Source: Bacteroidia bacterium (GTDB taxonomy: Bacteria > Bacteroidota > Bacteroidia > AKYH767-A > OLB10). From it: a DNA stretch of 64,000 bases. A program made the translations under genes and the position numbers. Below are positions 39,823 through 49,858 of this stretch, piece by piece. The notes under the pieces were generated by a model. That model was given only the letters and a program-made list of their open reading frames with translations. It had not been told where the DNA came from and made no database searches. Each line of letters opens with the position of its first letter. The stretch's first letter is position 1. The stretch is taken from assembly GCA_037045145.1 (NCBI GenBank), contig JBAOIA010000011.1:1674001-1738000 (forward strand), given 5' to 3'.

Positions 39823-41109
39823 ATGAACTATACCGAAACACTGAATTATCTGTTTTCAAAATTGCCAATGTTTCATCGCATTGGTGCAGCAGCTTATAAA
39901 AATAATTTAGATAATAGTATTGCATTAGATAAAATACTCCATCAGCCACATAAAACTTTTAAATCTATTCACATAGCCGGAACAAATGGTAAAGGCTCCA
40001 CTTCAAATATGCTGGCTGCTGTATTGCAAAAGCAAGGTTATAAGACAGGTTTGTTTACCTCACCTCATCTGAAAGATTTCAGAGAACGGATAAGGGTGAA
40101 TGGAAAAATGATTTCTAAAAAGTATGTAAGCGACTTTGTGCAACAATATTTGAAGGAGTTTGATATTATGCAGCCTTCATTTTTTGAATGGACTGTTGCA
40201 TTGGCATTCGATTATTTCCGTCATTGTAATGTTGAAGTTGTAGTGATTGAAACCGGTTTGGGTGGACGATTGGATTCAACAAATATTATTCGGCCAGAAC
40301 TTTCTGTAATAACAAACATCGGTTGGGACCATGTGAATCTTTTAGGTGATACCCTTGAAAAAATTGCAGCTGAAAAAGCAGGAATTATAAAAGAAAATAT
40401 TCCTGTTCTGATAGGTGAAACAACAGTTCAAACAAAAAAAGTTTTCCTGAAAAAGGCAGAGGAAAATGCTTCACCGATTTATTTTGTAAGCAACAATTGT
40501 AAAGTCCAACTTAAGAAGAAGTTTCTCGAATATTTAGTGTTTGATGCAGAATTAAAGAGTGGCGAAGTTTATAGAAACTTAAAATTAAGCCTGGCAGGTG
40601 ACTATCAATTAAAAAATATAGCAACTGTTTTATCAGCGATAGAAATATTAAAAGATTCAGGTTTTTCAATTGAAAAGAAAAATGTAATAAAAGCACTTCT
40701 AAATGTTCGGCAATTGACCGGATTCACAGGTAGATGGCAGGTGTTAGGAACTAAACCACTCATTATAGCTGATACTGGTCACAACGTTGACGGTATTAAA
40801 ACAGTAATTCGCCAAATTTGTAAGATAAGTTTTAAAAAGCTTCATTTGGTTATTGGTATGGTTAATGATAAGGACGTTATGCCTGTCCTGAAGCTATTGC
40901 CAAAGCATGCAATCTGCTATTTTTGCAATGCTAAAATCCCTCGTGCAATGCCTGCTAAAGAATTGAGAAGCAAGGCTATAGAAGTGGGATTGCAAGGCGA
41001 ATATTATACATCGGTTAAACGGGCATTGCTAAGCGCAAAAAAAGCAGCCACAGCACAAGATTTGATTTTTGTCGGAGGTAGTACATTTACAGTAGCAGAA
41101 GTACTCTGA
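39823..41109 (+). CDS. folC: Bifunctional dihydrofolate synthase / folylpolyglutamate synthase
   Basis: This 428-residue Mur-ligase-family enzyme adds glutamate to dihydropteroate and to folates in the cytoplasm. The P-loop is HIAGTNGKGSTSNM at about residues 47-60. Next come SPHLKDFRERIRVNG and IETGLGGRLDSTN, then NIGWDHVNLLGDTLEKIA, which are folC signatures. TGFTGRWQVLG and ADTGHNVDGI mark the C-terminal ligase domain. The start is the ATG at 39823, which begins MNYTETLNYLFSKLPMF, the usual folC opening. The frame is open further upstream but there overlaps tonB. Placement directly behind exbB-exbD-tonB indicates co-transcription, although the pathways are unrelated. Confidence 0.95.
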   Translation: MNYTETLNYLFSKLPMFHRIGAAAYKNNLDNSIALDKILHQPHKTFKSIHIAGTNGKGSTSNMLAAVLQKQGYKTGLFTSPHLKDFRERIRVNGKMISKKYVSDFVQQYLKEFDIMQPSFFEWTVALAFDYFRHCNVEVVVIETGLGGRLDSTNIIRPELSVITNIGWDHVNLLGDTLEKIAAEKAGIIKENIPVLIGETTVQTKKVFLKKAEENASPIYFVSNNCKVQLKKKFLEYLVFDAELKSGEVYRNLKLSLAGDYQLKNIATVLSAIEILKDSGFSIEKKNVIKALLNVRQLTGFTGRWQVLGTKPLIIADTGHNVDGIKTVIRQICKISFKKLHLVIGMVNDKDVMPVLKLLPKHAICYFCNAKIPRAMPAKELRSKAIEVGLQGEYYTSVKRALLSAKKAATAQDLIFVGGSTFTVAEVL

Positions 41110-41160
41110 TTGTGTGTAACTATTCACCCAAAAACACACACTTTTTCAGTGTAGTTAGGG

Positions 41161-41168
41161 TAATTTTG
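41161..41168 (+). promoter_or_regulatory. Candidate -7 element (TAATTTTG)
   Basis: TAATTTTG matches TAnnTTTG and lies 18 bases before the ATG at 41186. It overlaps the GTG at 41168, which argues that translation starts further downstream. No clear TTG sits at the ideal upstream distance, though a T-run is there. Confidence 0.45.
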
Positions 41169-41185
41169 TGACGCTTAAAAATTTT

Positions 41186-44100
41186 ATGATTACGATGAAA
41201 CTTAGATTGACAATTTTGTTCATGGCAATGGTATGTTTAGCCAATGCCGATCAAACAATTTTTCCTCTTAATTCTGTTTGGAAATATTTAGACAATGGAA
41301 CGAATCAGGGTACAGCCTGGCGCGACTCAGCATTTAATGATGCAGCATGGAGCAGTGGTGCCGCAAAATTCGGATATGGCGAAGGCGATGAAAATACTGT
41401 AGTGTCTTATGGCCCAAATGCTGCCAACAAATACATTACAACTTACTTCAGGAAATCAATCAATATTACAAATGTTTCAACCTTCACATCATTTGAACTG
41501 GGTGTAAGACGTGATGATGGAATAGTGATTTATGTTAATGGCGTTGAAGCTTGGCGTGATAACATAGGCGGAGTGGTGACATATACAACACTGGCCTCCA
41601 GTGATGCCTCTGATGATGGAAGTTCTATTATTACAGCTACCATTCCAACATCATACTTCGTAAATGGCAACAACGTTATTGCCGTTGAAATACACCAGTT
41701 TGTTGTTAATAGCTCAGACTTAAGTTTTGATATGCGACTTACCGGTCTCGAATCACCACCTCCATTGAATGTAACTATCTTTCCTTTAAACTCAGTATGG
41801 AAATATTTAGATAATGGAACCGATCAGGGTTCCACATGGCGTGATGTTTCATTTAGTGATGCTACATGGGCATCAGGCCCGGGAGAGTTTGGATATGGCG
41901 ATGGTGATGAAACTACAATTGTTTCATACGGACCTAATCCTTCAAGTAAGTATATCACAACCTATTTCAGAAAATCAGTTTCTATTGCTGATGTAAATGC
42001 ATTCACTTCGTTTCAAATTGGTGTTAAGCGGGATGATGGTATTGTACTCTACGTAAATGGCTCGGAAGTATGGCGAGATAATATTGCAGGAGCAGTAACC
42101 TTTAATACTTTAGCAACAGCCGATGCTGCTGATGATGGCAGTTCTGTCTTGACTGCTAATATCCCAACATCATACTTCGTAAATGGCACCAACGTTATTG
42201 CAGCAGAGGTACATCAGTTTGTCGCAAATAGTTCTGATTTGAGCTTTGATATGTCATTGACTGGCATGGGAAACACACCACCAACAATACCATCAATTGT
42301 AATTGGTTCTTATTTGAATGTTGCTACACCAACGAGCATAATTGTTAGATACAGAACAGATATTTCCGCTATGTCTAAAGTAGTTTATGGAACAACTGCA
42401 GGTGTTTTTACAGATAGTGCATACAGTGCTTCACCCATAACAGAACATATTGTTCAGCTTAGTGGATTACAACCAAACACAAAATATTATTATGCCGTAA
42501 AATCAGGTAATAATTTTATTCAGAATAATCCGGCAGAAAATTTCTTTGTAACTCCACCTGTTGTTGGAACGGTAAAGCCTACAAGAATTTGGGTATTAGG
42601 TGACATGGGTTTTGGAAGTGTTGAGCAGAATCAGGTTAGAGATGCTTACTATAACTATACCGGTAATACCTACACAGATCTTTGGTTATGGTTAGGTGAC
42701 AATGCATACAATTCAGGAACCGATGCAGAGTATCAGAATAATGTATTTAATAACAGATATGAAAAAATGCTTCGTCAGACTGTTGTTTGGCCAGCAGCCG
42801 GCAATCATGAAATGTATGCTTCAAATGCAGTTACAGAAACCGGACCGTATTATGAGTTGTTTAACTTTCCTACTAACGGAGAAGCAGGTGGTGTACCTTC
42901 AGGCAAGAAAGCATACTATTCATACAACTATGCAAATATTCACTTCGTAGTGCTTGAATCAACAACGGCATCTTTCAGAACTATTGGTGGCGCTATGATG
43001 AATTGGCTTCAGGCAGACCTGGCTGCCAATACACAAAAGTGGACTGTCGTTTACTTTCATCATCCACCATATTCTATGGGTAGCCACAACTCTGATACAG
43101 AAACTGAGTTGATTGAGATGCGGCAGAACTTTGTTCCTATTCTCGAGCAATATAAAGTTGATCTGGTGCTTTGTGGTCACAGTCACAATTACGAGCGCTC
43201 ATTTTTGATTAAAAACCATTATGGGTCAGAGAACACTTTTAACAATTCTAACTTAGTTAATGGTGGCAGTGGTGCAGGTGTTACCCCATATATTAAATCG
43301 GCATCAGCAAATTTTCAGGGTACGGTCTATGCAGTTGCCGGTACTGGAGGAATATTAGAAGGCACATCTCCCGGATGGCCACATAATGCAATGTATTCCT
43401 ATTCTTCTTCAACCTATGGCTCAATGGTGTTAGACGTAAATGGTGATACATTATACGCTAAATTTTTAGATAACACTTTACCTAATCCCACTATATATGA
43501 TCAGTTTACGATTATCAAACAATGCGATCAGCAAGTTACTCTCGCGCCTTTCAGTAATGTATGTTCCGGACAAAGTGCTTTTGCACTAACAGGAGGAAGT
43601 CCTGCCGGTGGAGTTTATTCTGGTACAGGTGTAAGCAATGGCATGTTTGATCCTGCAATTGCCGGTATAGGCACGCATACTATTACTTATACTTATACAA
43701 ATGGATTTTGCAGCGATTTTACCACACAAACTATTACAGTCACAACAGGTGGACAGATAGCAACAATCAGCCCATCTGGAAATATAACCATCTGTCAGAA
43801 CGATTCGGTTTTATTATCTGCCAACACAGGTAACGGATTAACTTACCAATGGCAATTGAATGGTTCTGCTATTTCAGGCGCAACTGCACAGTCTTATTCT
43901 GCCAACGGTGCAGGCAGCTACACAGTAGCTGTCACCTCATCATGTGGAACAGTAGTTTCATCACCCACAGTTGTTGGAGCAGCAGTTACTGTCAGTATTA
44001 CGCCTTCAGGCTCTCTGAATCTTTGTATAGGTCCGGTAACACTTTCTGCCAACACAGGTGCCGGTTATACTTTTCAATGGAAAAAAAATGGTGTTGATAT

Positions 44101-46606
44101 TAGCGGAGCTACAAATAGTAGCTTAGAAATTTTAAGTGCAGGAAATTATTCTTTGTTAGCTACTGACTCAACCGGATGTGCCTCATTATCTAATGTTGTA
44201 ACAACTACTGGAAGTGCACATGTTATTTCCGCACTGGGATCAACAGATATTTGTGCAGGTAGTAAAGTTACACTTTCTGCACAGACAGGAGCAGGTTTTT
44301 CATTTCAATGGTATAGAAATAATGGTGTGATTTCAGGAGCTACCGGCTCTTCCTATAGTGCATCTAGTCATGGTAATTACTATTGTAGAATTACTGCACC
44401 CGGTTGTACAGGCAATTCGAATACAATAGTAGTTGCAGTTATTAATAATCCAACACCAACTATTTCTGCAAATGGTTCATTAAATATTTGTAGTGGAAGT
44501 GCAGTTTTACTTTCAACCAATAATTTTCCTGGAGTAACCTATCAGTGGGAGAGAAATGGATCTGCAGTAAATGGCGCAACAGCACAGTTGTATTCAACGT
44601 CACTTGCCGGAACCTATCGTGTCACGCAAACAGCTAATGGCTGCTCAAAGAAATCGCCTGCTATTTCAATTAAAATTGTTGCAGGACCTTCGGCTGCAAT
44701 TACTGCTAACGGAAGTGTTAATTTGTGTAATGGACAAACTGTTATATTAAATGCCAACACCGTATCTGGGGCAACCTATCAATGGCTTGCAGATGGAGTG
44801 AATATTGCGGGTGAAACTAACCAAAGTTTGATTGTAAGTACGTCTGGAAATTATCAATGCAGAATAACAACTACATGTGCAGCACTTTCTAATGTAATTA
44901 CCGTTACCGCAAGTTCAATGCAGATTTCTATTTCACCTTCAAACACTCAAACAGTGTGTCAGGGAAGTAGTGTGTTGTTTTCAACTTCTAATGAACCGGG
45001 TAATAACTATCAATGGAATGTTGATGGCAATGCAATACCCGGAGCTGTTTCAGATTCATATTCAGCTAACGTATCTGGCGTTTACTCAGTTACTATAACA
45101 AATGGCTGTGGTTCACAAACTTCACAATCTGTTACTGTTAATGTAGTCCCTGGTGCAGCAGTAATTTCACCAGATGCCACTCAAGTAATTTGTTCAGGTG
45201 GAAGTGTGAATTTTTCAGCTAATTCAGGTTTTGGAAACAATTATCAATGGAACCTAAATGGTACTCCGGTAAATGGAGCAACAGGCCAGACATTTAGTGC
45301 CAATGTTGCAGGTAATTATTCCGTTACCGTGTCAAATAGCTGTGGCGTATTTACATCTACTTCGGTACAGGTCTCTGTGGGATCAATCTCTGCAACGATT
45401 AGTCCTGATACTGCTCAAACGATTTGCTCAGGCGATAGTGTTCTGCTAACCGCAAATCCTGCTAGTGGTACTTCTTATCAATGGTATTTGGATGGTAATG
45501 CAATTGCTGGCGCAGTCGCATCAACCATTTTTGCAAAATCTCAGGGAAATTATACGGTTAATATTGTGAGTTCGTGCGGCAGTTCTTCCTCACCTGCAGT
45601 TACTCTTGCAGTAATTTCACTTTCAAGTAGTATTTCACCGTCAACACCGCAAACTATTTGTCCAGGCTCTTTTGTTTTACTTTCTGCAAACACCGGCAAC
45701 GGATTAGCATATCAATGGAGAAAGAATGGAATAACAATTGCCGGAGCTACTCAGTCAACATTCTTAGCTGAAGAAACAGGAATATATACTGTTGATGTAA
45801 CAAGTAGCTGCGGGACACTAGAATCAAATCAGGTAACGGTAAATACTGCTGTAGTTAATGCTGCTGTAACTCCTTCAGGAACTTCTACTGTTTGTTCAGG
45901 TACACCACAAACTTTTTCAGTATTACCAACAACAGGAGCAACCTATCAATGGTATAGAAATAATGTTGCTATCAATAGCGCAATCAATATTTCATTAAAT
46001 GCAACCAGTTCAGGTCAGTATTATGTGAAAGTTCATTTGCCCGGATGTAATATTGTAACATCAAATACAGTAATACTTTCTGTTCAAACAAATACTACAC
46101 CTGTAGTTTCTGTAACACCGGGAACAACTTTGTGTAACGGACAGCAGGCAACATTAAGCAGTAATATCTATTCCGGTGTTGCAATTCAATGGCAACATGA
46201 AAAAGTGAATATTCCCGGAGCTACATCACAAACATATCAGGCAAGTTTAGCCGGACAATACAGAGTAGTTCACACATTTAATGGTTGTATTAGAAATTCT
46301 GCTGAGAAATTAATTAAATTCGTAAGCTGTCGTTCCGAAGGTTATGAAACTGATATAGCAACGCAGGTGTCGGCAGAGGTATTTCCTAATCCATTTAAAG
46401 AAGTAACCAATATTAAATTAAGTGGTTTTGATATCTCTTCTACTACCATTACAGTAACCAATATACTTGGCGAAATGGTGCATAGATTTAATCCTGAAGG
46501 TGAAAATATTGAGTGGAAACGAAATGGAAATTCACCGGGGATTTATCTGATGCAAATTACTGATGGATTTAATCATCGCATCACTCAAAAAATCGTGATT
46601 GAATAA
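41186..46606 (+). CDS. Secreted purple-acid-phosphatase-like metallophosphoesterase with Ig-like repeats and T9SS domain
   Basis: This protein of about 1,806 residues starts at the ATG at 41186 or 41195; a signal peptide ends near LANADQ. It has two copies of a galactose-binding-like domain of about 170 residues, both opening FPLNSVWKYLDNGT. A fibronectin-III-like N-domain of purple acid phosphatases follows (TKVVYGTT-like, SKVVYGTTAGVF). The calcineurin-like catalytic domain (about 465-780) keeps the metal ligands: WVLGDMGFG, WLGDNAYNSGTD, AAGNHEMY, FHHPPY and LCGHSHNYERS. Eleven Ig-like repeats of about 78 residues (SISPS-type openings, YQWxxNG cores) lead to a T9SS tail (VFPNPFKEVTNIKLSG). 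It should cleave phosphate monoesters or diesters at the cell surface. A strong terminator follows, then a shorter paralogue. Confidence 0.9.
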   Translation: MITMKLRLTILFMAMVCLANADQTIFPLNSVWKYLDNGTNQGTAWRDSAFNDAAWSSGAAKFGYGEGDENTVVSYGPNAANKYITTYFRKSINITNVSTFTSFELGVRRDDGIVIYVNGVEAWRDNIGGVVTYTTLASSDASDDGSSIITATIPTSYFVNGNNVIAVEIHQFVVNSSDLSFDMRLTGLESPPPLNVTIFPLNSVWKYLDNGTDQGSTWRDVSFSDATWASGPGEFGYGDGDETTIVSYGPNPSSKYITTYFRKSVSIADVNAFTSFQIGVKRDDGIVLYVNGSEVWRDNIAGAVTFNTLATADAADDGSSVLTANIPTSYFVNGTNVIAAEVHQFVANSSDLSFDMSLTGMGNTPPTIPSIVIGSYLNVATPTSIIVRYRTDISAMSKVVYGTTAGVFTDSAYSASPITEHIVQLSGLQPNTKYYYAVKSGNNFIQNNPAENFFVTPPVVGTVKPTRIWVLGDMGFGSVEQNQVRDAYYNYTGNTYTDLWLWLGDNAYNSGTDAEYQNNVFNNRYEKMLRQTVVWPAAGNHEMYASNAVTETGPYYELFNFPTNGEAGGVPSGKKAYYSYNYANIHFVVLESTTASFRTIGGAMMNWLQADLAANTQKWTVVYFHHPPYSMGSHNSDTETELIEMRQNFVPILEQYKVDLVLCGHSHNYERSFLIKNHYGSENTFNNSNLVNGGSGAGVTPYIKSASANFQGTVYAVAGTGGILEGTSPGWPHNAMYSYSSSTYGSMVLDVNGDTLYAKFLDNTLPNPTIYDQFTIIKQCDQQVTLAPFSNVCSGQSAFALTGGSPAGGVYSGTGVSNGMFDPAIAGIGTHTITYTYTNGFCSDFTTQTITVTTGGQIATISPSGNITICQNDSVLLSANTGNGLTYQWQLNGSAISGATAQSYSANGAGSYTVAVTSSCGTVVSSPTVVGAAVTVSITPSGSLNLCIGPVTLSANTGAGYTFQWKKNGVDISGATNSSLEILSAGNYSLLATDSTGCASLSNVVTTTGSAHVISALGSTDICAGSKVTLSAQTGAGFSFQWYRNNGVISGATGSSYSASSHGNYYCRITAPGCTGNSNTIVVAVINNPTPTISANGSLNICSGSAVLLSTNNFPGVTYQWERNGSAVNGATAQLYSTSLAGTYRVTQTANGCSKKSPAISIKIVAGPSAAITANGSVNLCNGQTVILNANTVSGATYQWLADGVNIAGETNQSLIVSTSGNYQCRITTTCAALSNVITVTASSMQISISPSNTQTVCQGSSVLFSTSNEPGNNYQWNVDGNAIPGAVSDSYSANVSGVYSVTITNGCGSQTSQSVTVNVVPGAAVISPDATQVICSGGSVNFSANSGFGNNYQWNLNGTPVNGATGQTFSANVAGNYSVTVSNSCGVFTSTSVQVSVGSISATISPDTAQTICSGDSVLLTANPASGTSYQWYLDGNAIAGAVASTIFAKSQGNYTVNIVSSCGSSSSPAVTLAVISLSSSISPSTPQTICPGSFVLLSANTGNGLAYQWRKNGITIAGATQSTFLAEETGIYTVDVTSSCGTLESNQVTVNTAVVNAAVTPSGTSTVCSGTPQTFSVLPTTGATYQWYRNNVAINSAINISLNATSSGQYYVKVHLPGCNIVTSNTVILSVQTNTTPVVSVTPGTTLCNGQQATLSSNIYSGVAIQWQHEKVNIPGATSQTYQASLAGQYRVVHTFNGCIRNSAEKLIKFVSCRSEGYETDIATQVSAEVFPNPFKEVTNIKLSGFDISSTTITVTNILGEMVHRFNPEGENIEWKRNGNSPGIYLMQITDGFNHRITQKIVIE
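41252..42280 (+). repeat. Tandem duplication of an N-terminal domain in the first phosphatase gene
   Basis: About 41252-41758 and 41771-42280 encode two copies of the same domain. Both contain FPLNSVWKYLDNGT, FGYGxGDExTxVSYGPN, KYITTYFRKS and DDGSSxxTAxIPTSYFVNG. Similarity is visible at the DNA level, suggesting a fairly recent duplication. The neighbouring paralogue at 46703 has only one copy. Confidence 0.85.
43756..46330 (+). repeat. Eleven Ig-like coding repeats in the first phosphatase gene
   Basis: Head-to-tail units of about 225-240 bases encode Ig-like domains. They open with patterns such as ATISPSGNITICQND, AAITANGSVNLCNGQ and ATISPDTAQTICSGD, each with a central YQW-x-x-N/D-G segment. 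I counted 11 by reading the protein. They separate the catalytic domain from the sorting domain and probably act as a stalk. Confidence 0.8.
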
Positions 46607-46625
46607 TTGTGCATAACTTAAAAGG

Positions 46626-46655
46626 AAAACCGACTTATTATAAGTCGGTTTTTTG
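46626..46655 (+). terminator. Intrinsic terminator between the two phosphatase genes
   Basis: A perfect 12-base-pair stem (46626-46637 with 46641-46652) has the loop TTA and ends in a T-run. It follows the first phosphatase gene by 19 bases. Confidence 0.92.
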
Positions 46656-46702
46656 TTTCTTAGTAGGAATTGAAAGTTAAATATTTATCGCAATTTTTTG
46701 AC

Positions 46703-49700
46703 ATGACTGCAAAACGATTTTTACTAATACTCTTTTTTTACTTGCCGCTTTTTACAAATGCAGATACTACCTTGGTTAGTTTTAATGATTCCTGGAGATT
46801 TTTTGATTTGGGCTATCTACCAAATGCAAACTGGAGTCAGATTGGATATAATGATTCAACATGGGTTATTGGGAATGGAGAGTTTGGATATGGTGATGGA
46901 GATGAAACAACCATTATTAATTATGGGAGTGATCCTAATAATAAATATATAACAACCTATTTCAGAAAGATAATTAGTTTAAATAATCCGTACGATTTTG
47001 CTTCCTATCACCTTGATTTAAAGCGTGACGATGGGGCCATTGTTTATATCAACGGTACAGAAGTTTTCAGATCAAACATGCCGGCAGGAAATGTAGGTTA
47101 CAATACACCTGCTTATACTGACTGTGTTGATGATGGAAATGCATTACAGTCAATCGTTTTAGTACCTGCAGATTTTCTTACAGGGGTAAATGTAATTGCT
47201 GTAGAAGTGCATCAGATAAATGAGTTTAGTTCTGACTTGTCATTTGATCTTCAGTTAAAAGCTTTCAACAATTTTGTGCCTCAATTGCTGCGTCAGCCTT
47301 ATCTTCAGATGGTAGCCGATTCAGCAATTACAATTCGTTGGAGAACGAATATTTTATGTTCAACAGCAGTTCTCTACGGTAGTGCCCCGGATTCTTTAAA
47401 CTATACGTTAATGGACTCTGCAAATGTGATTGATCATGAGATGAGATTGACAGGACTTAATCCTGATACACGATATTATTATGCAGTAAGTGATGGAATA
47501 AATATCCTTCAGGGAGATTCAAATAATTATTTTAATACGGCACCTGTAAAAGGAATGCCCAAGCATGTCAGAATTTGGTCAATGGGCGATACAGGAATAA
47601 ACACTATTGACCAGAATAATGTGCGTGATGCATTTCTGAATTTCAATGACTCTTTACCAATTGATTTGTTGTATATGCTTGGTGATAATGCCTATTATTC
47701 AGGTACAGATCAGGAGTATCAGGATGCATTTTTTCAGAATCATTACGAGGATATTTTAAAGAATATTCCTGTATTTAGTGTTGCCGGCAATCATGAAAAT
47801 TATACTGCCAATGCAATAGCACAAACCGGACCTTATTATGATATTTTCACATTTCCTAAAAATGGGGAATGTGGTGGTGTACCATCAGGGTCTGAGGCAT
47901 ACTACTCATTTGATTACAGCAATATTCATTTCATAGCATTAGAAACAAATACACTATCACTGTTGCAGCCTGGAAGTGATATGCTCAATTGGTTACAAAA
48001 TGACATAGCTGCAACACAACAGAAATGGAAAATTGTAGTGTTTCATAATTCGCCTTACACCAAGGGCGGTCATAACTCTGATACTGAAACTGACCTGATT
48101 TTAATCAGACAGAATATTATGCCTGTTCTGGATCAAAACAAAGTAGATTTGGTATTATGTGGGCATAACCATGTGTATGAACGCTCATATTTCATGAATG
48201 GTCACTACGGTTTATCATCAACATTTGATTCAACCATGGTTGTTGACTCATCATTTGGCGAATTACCACAACCATACCTAAAAAAGTCTTCAAAAAATTA
48301 TAAAGGATTAGTTGTAGTGCAAGCCGGATGTTCAGGAGTATTAGACCCAATTGGCCCGGAATGGCCGCACCCGGCAATGAAAAGGTATTATGATCAGGAA
48401 CTCGGTTCATTACTTATCGAAATAGAAGACGATACACTAACTGTAACATTTGTTGATAATACCGTAAATGCACCACAGGTTCTGGATGAATTCAGTATAG
48501 TAAAAGACTGTGATGTTGTTGCACAGTTGTCTGTTCCTGTAACAAAACTTTGTGTTACCGATGACCCTATTACTTTAAGTGGAGCCCCCTTAGGTGGGTT
48601 TTATTCAGGTGCAGGGGTAATAGATTCTGTTTTTAATCCAACAACAGCCGGTGCAGGAGTACATAATGTTATATATACCTTTAATGATAATCAGGGATGC
48701 AATGTTTCTGAAGTAAAGTCAATTGAAGTAGTTGGAGGCATTCCTGCACAGCCTTCACCAATTGCAGGAACATCATTTGTTTGTCCGCCATCTAATAATC
48801 AAGAGCTATCTATACAATCATCTTCTGATGCGGATTCTTATAACTGGACTGCCTCAGCAGGAATAGATTTTACGTCCACTGCGACAGACACTTTGGTAAG
48901 ATTTGATATTCACACTGTTTATCCCTTATATAATATTTCTGTAAGTGCAATCAATGTTTGTGGTAGCAGCAATGCCTCCGTTATTAATCTTAACACTGTA
49001 AAATCTTTTCCTGCCCAAATTTCAGGGAGTCTGGTGGCGTGCCCCGGAGATTCATTAGTCTATACAGTTAACGTTTTAAACAATCTTTCATCTTTTTGGT
49101 GGCAGGCATCTGAAAATATTTTATTGAATGGCCAAGCAGGAATTGTAAATACCACTAACACTTTACAGATGACAGCATTTTTTGATAGTACATTTTCTGA
49201 TGGGAAAATTTGTATTGCCAGTAGAGAAGCTTGTTTGAAAAGTAATACCGTGAGTTGTGTTCAATTAAATACAAAGCCACCTTTACCTGGAACTATTTCG
49301 GGTCCTGCAGCTGTGGTTGCAGGTACTTCAGGTGTAGCATACAGTGTTTTACCTGTAATGGGTGCTTCTGATTATTTATGGACTGTGCCTCTAAATGCTA
49401 TTATTACTTCCGGACAGTTCGGCAATTCCATTACCGTTGATTTCCTTCCTTCTTTTACAGGTGGATACGTTGGTGTTAAAAGCCGTAGTAGTTGCAATGA
49501 AAGTGCAGAAGTTTCTAAACGTATTAAAACTTATGTTATTCAAGTTTCACAGAACACTGTTTCTCAGACAAGAATGACAAGTGAATACAATCAGGATAAA
49601 CTTATTTCTGTTTATCCAAATCCCATTGGTAATGAAATGCACATTAAAATGGTGTTAAAGGAATCTTCTTCAAGTGTTTCTTTTGTTATTAAAGATGTTG

Positions 49701-49858
49701 CCGGTAAAGAAGTCGGAAAATGGATAAAAAAAGTTTTTTCTGATGAGGATGAAATTGCCTTGAATGTTTCCGGATTGAGTAATGGGGTTTATTATCTATG
49801 CGTTACTACTGACAATATGCAGTGGAATGGAGTAGTGGTTAAACAAAATAATCATTGA
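46703..49858 (+). CDS. Second secreted purple-acid-phosphatase-like metallophosphoesterase with T9SS domain
   Basis: This 1,051-residue protein starts at the ATG at 46703, with signal peptide MTAKRFLLILFFYLPLFTNA. It has one galactose-binding-like N-domain (WRFFDLGYLPNANWSQ, FGYGDGDETTIINYG, KYITTYFRK). A fibronectin-III-like domain precedes the calcineurin-like catalytic domain, where the metal ligands are present: WSMGDTGIN, MLGDNAYYSGTD, VAGNHENY, FHNSPYTKGGHNSD and LCGHNHVYERS. PKD-like domains follow, in place of the long Ig array of the upstream paralogue. A T9SS tail (VYPNPIGNEMHIKMVL) ends the protein. Its last seven bases overlap the end of the convergent sensor kinase gene. A surface phosphatase role is inferred; whether both enzymes share a substrate is open. 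Confidence 0.9.
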   Translation: MTAKRFLLILFFYLPLFTNADTTLVSFNDSWRFFDLGYLPNANWSQIGYNDSTWVIGNGEFGYGDGDETTIINYGSDPNNKYITTYFRKIISLNNPYDFASYHLDLKRDDGAIVYINGTEVFRSNMPAGNVGYNTPAYTDCVDDGNALQSIVLVPADFLTGVNVIAVEVHQINEFSSDLSFDLQLKAFNNFVPQLLRQPYLQMVADSAITIRWRTNILCSTAVLYGSAPDSLNYTLMDSANVIDHEMRLTGLNPDTRYYYAVSDGINILQGDSNNYFNTAPVKGMPKHVRIWSMGDTGINTIDQNNVRDAFLNFNDSLPIDLLYMLGDNAYYSGTDQEYQDAFFQNHYEDILKNIPVFSVAGNHENYTANAIAQTGPYYDIFTFPKNGECGGVPSGSEAYYSFDYSNIHFIALETNTLSLLQPGSDMLNWLQNDIAATQQKWKIVVFHNSPYTKGGHNSDTETDLILIRQNIMPVLDQNKVDLVLCGHNHVYERSYFMNGHYGLSSTFDSTMVVDSSFGELPQPYLKKSSKNYKGLVVVQAGCSGVLDPIGPEWPHPAMKRYYDQELGSLLIEIEDDTLTVTFVDNTVNAPQVLDEFSIVKDCDVVAQLSVPVTKLCVTDDPITLSGAPLGGFYSGAGVIDSVFNPTTAGAGVHNVIYTFNDNQGCNVSEVKSIEVVGGIPAQPSPIAGTSFVCPPSNNQELSIQSSSDADSYNWTASAGIDFTSTATDTLVRFDIHTVYPLYNISVSAINVCGSSNASVINLNTVKSFPAQISGSLVACPGDSLVYTVNVLNNLSSFWWQASENILLNGQAGIVNTTNTLQMTAFFDSTFSDGKICIASREACLKSNTVSCVQLNTKPPLPGTISGPAAVVAGTSGVAYSVLPVMGASDYLWTVPLNAIITSGQFGNSITVDFLPSFTGGYVGVKSRSSCNESAEVSKRIKTYVIQVSQNTVSQTRMTSEYNQDKLISVYPNPIGNEMHIKMVLKESSSSVSFVIKDVAGKEVGKWIKKVFSDEDEIALNVSGLSNGVYYLCVTTDNMQWNGVVVKQNNH

